From M3007 sp041160955 (lineage in GTDB: Bacteria; Bacteroidota; Bacteroidia; Chitinophagales; Saprospiraceae): a stretch of 12,020 bases of DNA. The stretch spans positions 1-12,020 of the forward strand of contig JBEAVK010000364.1 of the NCBI GenBank assembly GCA_041160955.1, written 5' to 3'. Shown here in pieces: positions 7,094-12,020 of this stretch (position 1 is its first letter; the number at the start of each line of letters is the position of its first letter). Position numbers and translations under genes: made by a program. Below the pieces are notes generated by a model. It was not told the origin of the DNA and ran no database searches. It saw only the letters and a program-made list of their open reading frames with translations.

Positions 7094-7102
7094 GCAAATG
7101 TA
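7094..7102 (-). promoter_or_regulatory. -7 promoter box for the phosphohexomutase gene
   Basis: On the minus strand this reads TACATTTGC, a perfect TAnnTTTG match, about 75 bp upstream of the ATG at 7021. No TTG -33 element is seen at standard spacing. A short perfect inverted repeat (7084-7089 and 7093-7098) overlaps the box and could be an operator. The rest of 7022-7159 shows nothing further. Confidence 0.5.
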
Positions 7103-7159
7103 TTTTAAACATAGGTAGAATTATAGCACTTTTTCAAAAAAAGAAATTTCCTTTGCACC

Positions 7160-7807
7160 GTGACAGATACTTACAGACATAAAGGGATGCGTAAACAGCT
7201 CGTAGAAGCCCTCCGAAAAAGGGGTATTTCTGACGGTGCTGTACTGGCTGCCATTGGTGCCGTGCCGCGCCATTTCTTTTTGGATAAAGCCTTTGAAGAA
7301 CATGCTTATGAGGACAAACCGTTCCCTATTGGCAACAAACAGACCATTTCACAACCATTTACGGTGGCTTACCAATCGGCGTTACTGGAAATAAGACCCG
7401 GTGATCGGGTACTCGAAATTGGGACGGGATCGGGTTATCAGGCGGCTATTTTGGCGGCTTTGGGCGCGCAAGTATTTACCGTAGAAAGGCAAGAAATGCT
7501 TTTCCATAAAACACAAGATTTATTAGCGCGGCTTAAATTTAAAACAATACGCTGTTTTTTTCGCGATGGTATGTTGGGACTACCAGAGCATGCACCATTT
7601 AACAAAATTGTGGTTACCGCCGGTGCCATTGATGTACCTGAGTCGCTGTTAGAACAACTCGCTCCGATGGGCATACTCGTGATTCCTGTGGGCAAAGAAG
7701 AACAGCAAATGATGCGGATATGGCGCACGGAACGCAATACCTTCAAAACGGAAAGTTTGGATATTTTTCGGTTTGTGCCATTTTTGGGAGGAGTCGAGCG
7801 GAAATAG
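7160..7807 (+). CDS. pcm: Protein-L-isoaspartate O-methyltransferase
   Basis: Pcm uses S-adenosylmethionine to methylate isoaspartyl residues that form in ageing proteins, starting their repair in the cytoplasm. The 215-residue length fits the family. Visible are AIGAVPRHFFLD (31-42), the substrate-side motif GNKQTISQPFTVA (58-70), the SAM-binding motif VLEIGTGSGYQAA (84-96), and the C-terminal GILVIPVGKEEQQ. The start is GTG at 7160, chosen because DTYRHKGMRKQLV before the first downstream ATG (7187) looks like the conserved N-terminus of Bacteroidota Pcm proteins. A weak -7-like element ends only 4 bp before this GTG, which raises the question of a leaderless transcript or use of the ATG at 7187. 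Two stop codons in a row (TAG TAA) end the gene, 6 bp from the convergent fabH stop. Confidence 0.93.
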   Translation: MTDTYRHKGMRKQLVEALRKRGISDGAVLAAIGAVPRHFFLDKAFEEHAYEDKPFPIGNKQTISQPFTVAYQSALLEIRPGDRVLEIGTGSGYQAAILAALGAQVFTVERQEMLFHKTQDLLARLKFKTIRCFFRDGMLGLPEHAPFNKIVVTAGAIDVPESLLEQLAPMGILVIPVGKEEQQMMRIWRTERNTFKTESLDIFRFVPFLGGVERK

Positions 7808-7813
7808 TAAAAA

Positions 7814-8785
7814 CTAGGGCCATTCAATAATAAGCCCAGCATAGACTAATCCACCACCAAAGCCAAACATCATAATTTTATCCCCGGATTTTACTTTTCC
7901 TTCGCGAATACCCCTGTGCAATGCCAGTGGAATAGAGGCCGATGAAGTATTGCCATAAATAGTAATGCTCTCGAGTGTTTTCTCCATCGGGAAACCCGAA
8001 TTATTGCACAGCGCATCAATAATACGCAGGTTGGCACTGTGTGGCACAAACCAGTCTATATCATCCATTGTCCAGCCCAAAGTGGCGGGCAGTGTTGCCA
8101 TGTGTTGGCTGATGGTATTTACGGCCCATTTGAACACTGCGCGTCCATTTTGGTGGATAAATCCATCTACAACAATATCTTGGCCATTGACACGGTTACG
8201 GCGTGTGGACAGGTACAAGTCTTTTCCTCCATCGCCTTGGCTGCCTGTTACGGCGGCAAGGATATTGGTTTTTTCGGCGGCTTCCACGAGTACTGCGCCT
8301 GCGCCGTCACCAAAGAGGATACAAGAGGTGCGGTCTTCGTAATTGGTGACTTTGGTGAGTGTTTCGCCGCCAAAAACCAGTATTTTACGGTGTGTTCCTG
8401 CTGCAATTAGCCCTTTTGCGAGGATAATTGCATACGCAAAGCCAGCACAAGCCGCAGAAATATCAATAGCCCCTGCTGAGGGAATATTGAGTTTGTTTTG
8501 GATTTGAGAGGCAACACTTGGCATTACCTGATCGGGTGTTACAGATGCGACGATGATAAAGTCAACATCGTCGAAGGAGCAACCTGTTTCCTCCTGCAAG
8601 TTTTTAGCCGCACCAATACAGAGGTGTGAAGTGTATTCATTTTCTGCCGCAAAATGTCGGGTTATGATACCGGTACGGCTTTGAATCCATTCATCATTGG
8701 TTTCAATAATGGATTCAAAATAATGGTTGTCAATTATTTTTTCCGGGACAAACGTGCCAATACCGGTGACTTTTGCGTGCATCAT
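7814..8785 (-). CDS. fabH: 3-oxoacyl-ACP synthase III (KAS III)
   Basis: KAS III starts fatty-acid chains by condensing an acyl-CoA primer with malonyl-ACP in the cytoplasm. The 323-residue protein has the family N-terminus (VTGIGTFVPEKIIDN), NDEWIQSRTGI, and an intact Cys-His-Asn triad: Cys113 in ISAACAGFAY, His249 in VPHSANLRI and Asn279 in YGNTSSASIPLAL. These match Cys112, His244 and Asn274 of E. coli FabH. LFGDGAGAV and the C-terminal GFGGGLVYAG are also present. Two adjacent ATG codons could serve as the start (8785 and 8782). The sequence departs from consensus at small places (PHSAN for PHQAN), and Bacteroidota often carry more than one KAS III. This could therefore be a secondary paralogue with a different primer rather than the main FabH. 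It follows the OsmC-family gene after 24 bp on the same strand. Confidence 0.9.
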   Translation of the reverse strand: MMHAKVTGIGTFVPEKIIDNHYFESIIETNDEWIQSRTGIITRHFAAENEYTSHLCIGAAKNLQEETGCSFDDVDFIIVASVTPDQVMPSVASQIQNKLNIPSAGAIDISAACAGFAYAIILAKGLIAAGTHRKILVFGGETLTKVTNYEDRTSCILFGDGAGAVLVEAAEKTNILAAVTGSQGDGGKDLYLSTRRNRVNGQDIVVDGFIHQNGRAVFKWAVNTISQHMATLPATLGWTMDDIDWFVPHSANLRIIDALCNNSGFPMEKTLESITIYGNTSSASIPLALHRGIREGKVKSGDKIMMFGFGGGLVYAGLIIEWP

Positions 8786-8809
8786 ATTTTAAATTATTCG
8801 CTTTGTTTT

Positions 8810-9214
8810 TTATTGCCACACAAATTCGATGCGTTGCTCCACGCCATCTCCAAGGCTGAGTGCAACCGGGCAAGAACGTCCGGCGGTTTCCAATAATTTT
8901 TGGGTACGCTCGTCGTATTCGTGTGGAGGCATAAGGATTTTGATCTCCACGGCACCGATACGCCTTGGATTGGCCGACATAATTTTAGTGATTTCGGCTT
9001 TTGTGCCATCTATATTAATGCCGTGGTTGCGTGCGCTGATGCCCATAATGGTAATCATACAAGATGCCAATGAGGTAGCACAAAGATCGGTGGGCGAAAA
9101 AGCCTCCCCGCGCCCTTGGTTATCGGTAGGTGCATCGGTAATAATAGTTGTACCCGATTGGAGGTGTACAGCCTCTGTCCGCAAATCACCGAGATAAGTA
9201 ACTGTCGAAGTCAT
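8810..9214 (-). CDS. OsmC-family thiol peroxidase-like protein
   Basis: OsmC/Ohr-family proteins reduce organic hydroperoxides with a pair of cysteines in the cytoplasm. This 134-residue protein has the expected layout: an N-terminal beta region, SPTDLCATSLASCMITIMG with the first catalytic-position Cys52, and GRSCPVALSL with the second, Cys115. An extra cysteine, Cys45, lies one helical stretch before Cys52. It looks closer to the short OsmC/YhfA type than to Ohr, but the substrate cannot be told from sequence. Upstream, the minus strand has TACCTTTA at 9238-9231, one base from the -7 consensus, only about 16 bp from the ATG. It is the first gene of a unit with fabH and divergent from cmk. 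Confidence 0.88.
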   Translation of the reverse strand: MTSTVTYLGDLRTEAVHLQSGTTIITDAPTDNQGRGEAFSPTDLCATSLASCMITIMGISARNHGINIDGTKAEITKIMSANPRRIGAVEIKILMPPHEYDERTQKLLETAGRSCPVALSLGDGVEQRIEFVWQ

Positions 9215-9240
9215 TTTTTAAAAATTTTGGTAAAGGTAGG

Positions 9241-9251
9241 GCAATAATTGC
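9241..9251. repeat. Short palindrome upstream of the OsmC-family gene
   Basis: GCAAT-A-ATTGC is a perfect 5-bp inverted repeat around one base. It lies just upstream of the -7-like element at 9231-9238 of the OsmC-family gene, in the 150-bp divergent region shared with cmk. It could be an operator half-site pair, but a palindrome this short is common by chance in AT-rich DNA. Apart from this and the -7 boxes at both ends, 9215-9364 shows nothing. Confidence 0.2.
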
Positions 9252-9314
9252 GGAATAATAAGATACCGTAAGGATAATGTTAAAATAGGGTGCTAATTAA
9301 TACCTCAATGCGTG

Positions 9315-9323
9315 TACTTTTGC
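9315..9323 (+). promoter_or_regulatory. -7 promoter box for cmk
   Basis: TACTTTTGC is a perfect TAnnTTTG match followed by C. Transcription would begin near 9329, leaving a leader of about 36 nt before the cmk ATG at 9365. No TTG -33 element is present at standard spacing. Confidence 0.5.
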
Positions 9324-9364
9324 GGCGTTATGTTTCTAATTTATTCGAAAATACTCAACATTAA

Positions 9365-10033
9365 ATGAGCATTATTATCGCAGTTGACGGGCACTCCTCG
9401 TGTGGCAAAAGCACTTTGGCAAAGGCATTGGCCAAACATTTACATTATGTATATGGCGATTCTGGTGCCATGTACAGGGCTGTTACCCTCTATTTTCTGA
9501 ACAATTTGGTGAATTATCACGATGTGCAGGCAGTAGCCGAGGCTTTGAGCAATATTAAAATCCGCTTCAAACGCATTGAAGGTCAAAATACCACTTTTCT
9601 CAATGACGAAAATGTAGAACGCGAAATACGCACCATGCGGATCAGTGAGCATGTGAGCCCTGTCTCTACAATTCCAATTGTGAGGCGTGCTATGGTAGAA
9701 CAACAGCAGCACATGGGTAAAAAACGTGGGATCGTGATGGATGGCCGAGATATTAGTACGGTAGTCTTTCCCGATGCGGAACTTAAAATATACCTCACTG
9801 CCGAGGCTGATGTGCGCACCAGTAGAAGGCATTTGGAATTGGCTTCGAAGGGTATTGATGCGGATTGGGCAGAGATAAAGCATAATTTATTGGAGCGCGA
9901 CCGTATTGATTCCACCCGATTTGATAGTCCGCTGCGCCAAGCACCCGATGCGGTGGTGATTGATAATACGTTTTTGTCGGAAGAGGAACAGTTTGAATTA
10001 GCTTTGAATTATGCGCGGGAACGGGGCGCATAA
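9365..10033 (+). CDS. cmk: Cytidylate kinase
   Basis: Cmk phosphorylates CMP and dCMP with ATP, in pyrimidine salvage and supply of CTP/dCTP. The 222-residue protein has the P-loop GHSSCGKS (9-16) in the form usual for Bacteroidota, the CMP-binding GAMYRAVTLYF, the insert with HVSPVSTIPIVRRAM, DGRDISTVVFPDA, and the LID/C-terminal RDRIDSTRFDSPLRQAPDAVVIDNT. Two positions differ from the forms I know best: DSGAMYR where DTGAMYR is common, and GRDIST where GRDIGT is common. Neither change obviously destroys activity. It appears monocistronic, with its own -7 box at 9315. A short stem-loop (arms 10009-10016 and 10026-10033) sits over its stop codon. Confidence 0.95.
   Translation: MSIIIAVDGHSSCGKSTLAKALAKHLHYVYGDSGAMYRAVTLYFLNNLVNYHDVQAVAEALSNIKIRFKRIEGQNTTFLNDENVEREIRTMRISEHVSPVSTIPIVRRAMVEQQQHMGKKRGIVMDGRDISTVVFPDAELKIYLTAEADVRTSRRHLELASKGIDADWAEIKHNLLERDRIDSTRFDSPLRQAPDAVVIDNTFLSEEEQFELALNYARERGA
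10009..10033 (+). other. Stem-loop overlapping the cmk stop codon
   Basis: TTATGCGC at 10009-10016 pairs perfectly with GCGCATAA at 10026-10033 around a 9-nt loop. The TAA in the right arm is the cmk stop codon. No U-tract follows, so it is not a classical intrinsic terminator. It may be chance, or it may stabilise the 3' end of the mRNA. Confidence 0.25.
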
Positions 10034-10098
10034 CGACTAAACAACAATGCATCTGTAACAAATAACCATTGCATGATTACACATATCCAAAATACACG

Positions 10099-10107
10099 TA
10101 AATTTGC
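10099..10107 (+). promoter_or_regulatory. -7 promoter box for the TMTC-like gene
   Basis: TAAATTTGC is a perfect TAnnTTTG match. The start site would be near 10113, giving a leader of about 22 nt before the ATG at 10135. The nearest upstream TTG (10069-10071) is 27 bp away, too far for a standard -33 element. It implies that the downstream gene is transcribed apart from cmk. Confidence 0.5.
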
Positions 10108-10134
10108 TCCGCGAAGTTAAAAATCCATATTTTC

Positions 10135-12020
10135 ATGGCGAAATATCAACAAAATAATAAAGGGAATAAAAAAATTGCTGGCTCTTACAATAAAAATCAG
10201 GACAAAGAGCCGATAACCAACGCATCCAGTTCGAGTGTATCTTCCAATGCGCCTAAATGGTTGGCGGCGGCGGTGGCTTTGGTGGGTTGTGTATTGTATG
10301 CCAATACCCTTTTTCACGATTTTACTTTGGATGATTTTGGAGCGATCAAAGAGAATTGGATCGTAAAAAGTGGTTTCAAAAACTGGGGACTACTTTGGAG
10401 TTCTGAATACCGCTTTGGTTCATGGGCGAGTCCGGGTTCGTTGTACCGCCCGCTTACCCTCGCCATGTTTTCCATTGAGTGGCAGATCAAAAATGGCCCG
10501 ATGATAGGGCATTTGTTCAATATCTTGTACTATGGCCTTACGGGTTATGTACTTTGGAACACGCTGCGTCGGGTATTATCGGATTATTCTTGGACGCTTG
10601 CAGCATTGACTACGCTACTGTTTATGGCGCACCCTGTTCATACAGAGGTGGTGGCCAATATCAAAAGCCGCGATGAAATTATTTCTTTGTTGTGCGGTAT
10701 CAGCGCGATCAATTTTTTGTGGCGTTATTTTGAAAACGATGATAAAAAGTGGTTGTATTCCGCATTGGGGATTTATGGACTTGGGATGTTTGCCAAAGAA
10801 AGTGGTATTACGTTTTTAGCGGTATTTCCGCTCACGATGTGGTTTTTCTCAAAGCGTCCTTTAGGCGAAATCATAAAAATTGCTGCCCTATTTGTTATTC
10901 CAGCATCGGTGTTTTTAGCGATTCGTTACAAGGTATTGAGCGCACAGAACTATACAGAGACTTATTCTATTTTAGATAATTTTATTGTGGGTGCTAAAAC
11001 CAGCGCATCGCGTTTTGCATCGGCTTTGATGATGTGTTGGGAGTACTTGCGCGTGCTTATTTTCCCACATCCATTGGTGAGTGATCGTGGTTATCCACAA
11101 TTGTCGGCGGTTACTTTTTCCGATTGGCGGGCGATAGCAGGGGCTTTGACCTATTTTGGTATGGGTATTTGGGCGTTGATGAATATGGGCAAAAAGCATA
11201 TCTTATCGTATGCTATTTTGATTTATTTGGTTACGTTTTCGTTGTTTAGCAATGTTATTATACTCATTGGTACTTCTTATGGGGAGCGCTTATTATATGC
11301 GCCATCATTGGGTTTTGCCTTGGCATTGTCGTGGATATTGCACCGGTTTTTTGGGAATTTAGACAAAACACAAGAGGCTACCTTTAATAACACAACGTTG
11401 TGGACTGTAGCAGGTATTATTTTGGCCGCATTTGCATTCAAAACAATGGTGCGCAACCAAGCCTGGAATAATTCTTATACACTGTATGAAGCAGATTACC
11501 CCACATCGCCCAATTGTGCAAAATTGAATTACCACCGTTCGCTGGAGATCAATAATAATGGTTTGGATAAAGAAAAAGAAACGGTGAATAACCCCGCCAT
11601 GATCGAAGATGCGATAAAAGCCTATACCCGTACCATCGAATTGTATCCAGAATACCACGATGCTTATGGTAGCCGCGGCTTGGCGCATTTCCGCCTTCAA
11701 CAATACGATAAGGCGTTCAATGATTATCAAATTGCCCTAAAGCACCGCCCTAACGATGCTAAGGTATTGTCCAATATGGGCTTTATTTATTTCTTGCGTG
11801 CGCAACGCCCGGGCAATCAATTGGCTACTTCAGAATTGGATTCTGCGGAAAACGTATATCGCCGTTCTATTCAATACGATCCTCGTTTTGTGGATGCGCG
11901 CCGTAATTTAGGTGCGGTATTGGCCATGAAACGGAAATTTCCACCCGCCATTGAGCAATGGAAAGAAGGCTTAAAATACGAACCCAATAACCCAACACTC
12001 AATTTTTATATCGGCTCGGC
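10135..12020 (+). CDS. TMTC-like membrane glycosyltransferase with C-terminal TPR repeats (3' end cut off by window)
   Basis: The frame starting at ATG 10135 is open for 628 codons to the right edge; its stop lies outside. Residues 1-42 form a polar tail rich in Lys, Asn, Gln and Ser. From residue 43 to about 450 there are many hydrophobic membrane segments typical of GT-C-fold enzymes. Motifs that recall TMTC proteins (lipid-linked-sugar O-mannosyltransferases with TPRs) are TLDDFGAI (64-71, acidic pair in the first loop), SLYRPLT, GHLFNILYYGL, MAHPVHTEVVANIKSRDE (164-181), FAKESGIT (219-226) and SYGERLLYAPSLGF. From about 487 on there are soluble TPR units: AIKAYTRTIELYPEYHDAY, the next with YDKAFNDYQIALKHRPND, and further ones with P at the repeat ends. 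The likely role is transfer of a sugar from a polyprenyl-phosphate donor to an extracytoplasmic protein or glycan, with TPRs as the acceptor-binding part. This is inferred from fold and motifs. The start is the first ATG after a -7 box. Confidence 0.78.
   Translation, partial: MAKYQQNNKGNKKIAGSYNKNQDKEPITNASSSSVSSNAPKWLAAAVALVGCVLYANTLFHDFTLDDFGAIKENWIVKSGFKNWGLLWSSEYRFGSWASPGSLYRPLTLAMFSIEWQIKNGPMIGHLFNILYYGLTGYVLWNTLRRVLSDYSWTLAALTTLLFMAHPVHTEVVANIKSRDEIISLLCGISAINFLWRYFENDDKKWLYSALGIYGLGMFAKESGITFLAVFPLTMWFFSKRPLGEIIKIAALFVIPASVFLAIRYKVLSAQNYTETYSILDNFIVGAKTSASRFASALMMCWEYLRVLIFPHPLVSDRGYPQLSAVTFSDWRAIAGALTYFGMGIWALMNMGKKHILSYAILIYLVTFSLFSNVIILIGTSYGERLLYAPSLGFALALSWILHRFFGNLDKTQEATFNNTTLWTVAGIILAAFAFKTMVRNQAWNNSYTLYEADYPTSPNCAKLNYHRSLEINNNGLDKEKETVNNPAMIEDAIKAYTRTIELYPEYHDAYGSRGLAHFRLQQYDKAFNDYQIALKHRPNDAKVLSNMGFIYFLRAQRPGNQLATSELDSAENVYRRSIQYDPRFVDARRNLGAVLAMKRKFPPAIEQWKEGLKYEPNNPTLNFYIGS

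Noticed and set aside
9440..9915. Minus-strand open frames opposite cmk
   Set aside because: They are shadows of a well-supported gene and carry no recognisable domain.
10043..10075. Repeated ATGCAT/TTGCATG-like words downstream of cmk
   Set aside because: The words do not form a consistent inverted or direct repeat longer than about 6 bp and are likely chance.
11359..11730. 123-codon minus-strand open frame at the right end
   Set aside because: It lies antisense to the TPR part of the TMTC-like gene, whose frame is open over the whole stretch.

Overview
The window looks like ordinary chromosomal housekeeping DNA from a member of the Bacteroidota, perhaps a Saprospiria- or Chitinophagia-like lineage. 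Three things support this. LpxC and FabZ are fused in one polypeptide, as is usual in that phylum. Clear Shine-Dalgarno sequences are missing and A-rich stretches precede the start codons. Copies of the Bacteroidota -7 promoter element TAnnTTTG recur upstream of several genes. The genus cannot be fixed from sequence alone. No tRNA, rRNA, CRISPR array, insertion sequence or prophage gene is visible.

Layout, left to right. A minus-strand secreted-protein gene begins at 198 and runs off the left edge. A two-gene minus-strand unit follows: lpxD (2172 to 1141), then 5 bp later a membrane-anchored MtfA-like protein (1135 to 329) whose zinc-peptidase motif has decayed. A 94-bp divergent promoter region separates lpxD from a plus-strand unit of accA, lpxC-fabZ fusion and lpxA (2267 to 5515). 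A long hairpin ends this unit and also the convergent alpha-D-phosphohexomutase gene (7021 to 5618). After a divergent intergenic region comes pcm (7160 to 7807), which converges with fabH (8785 to 7814) and is separated from it by only 6 bp. The gene upstream of fabH in the same unit encodes an OsmC-family protein (9214 to 8810). Divergent from that is cmk (9365 to 10033). Last is a large multi-membrane TMTC-like glycosyltransferase with TPR repeats (10135 onward), cut by the right edge.

Much of the window concerns the cell envelope. AccA makes malonyl-CoA, FabH starts fatty-acid chains and the FabZ domain dehydrates the growing chain. LpxA, LpxC and LpxD use the resulting 3-hydroxyacyl-ACPs for the first steps of lipid A. 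The hexomutase can feed sugar-nucleotide pools, and the TMTC-like protein probably uses a lipid-linked sugar. accA and lpxD appear to be read from oppositely oriented promoters occupying the same ~40 bp, which could couple fatty-acid supply to lipid A consumption. This is inference from motif positions.

No clearly new system is present. The items most worth following up are the MtfA-like pseudopeptidase co-transcribed with lpxD, the interleaved lpxD/accA promoters, and the bacterial TMTC-like/TPR protein at the right edge.
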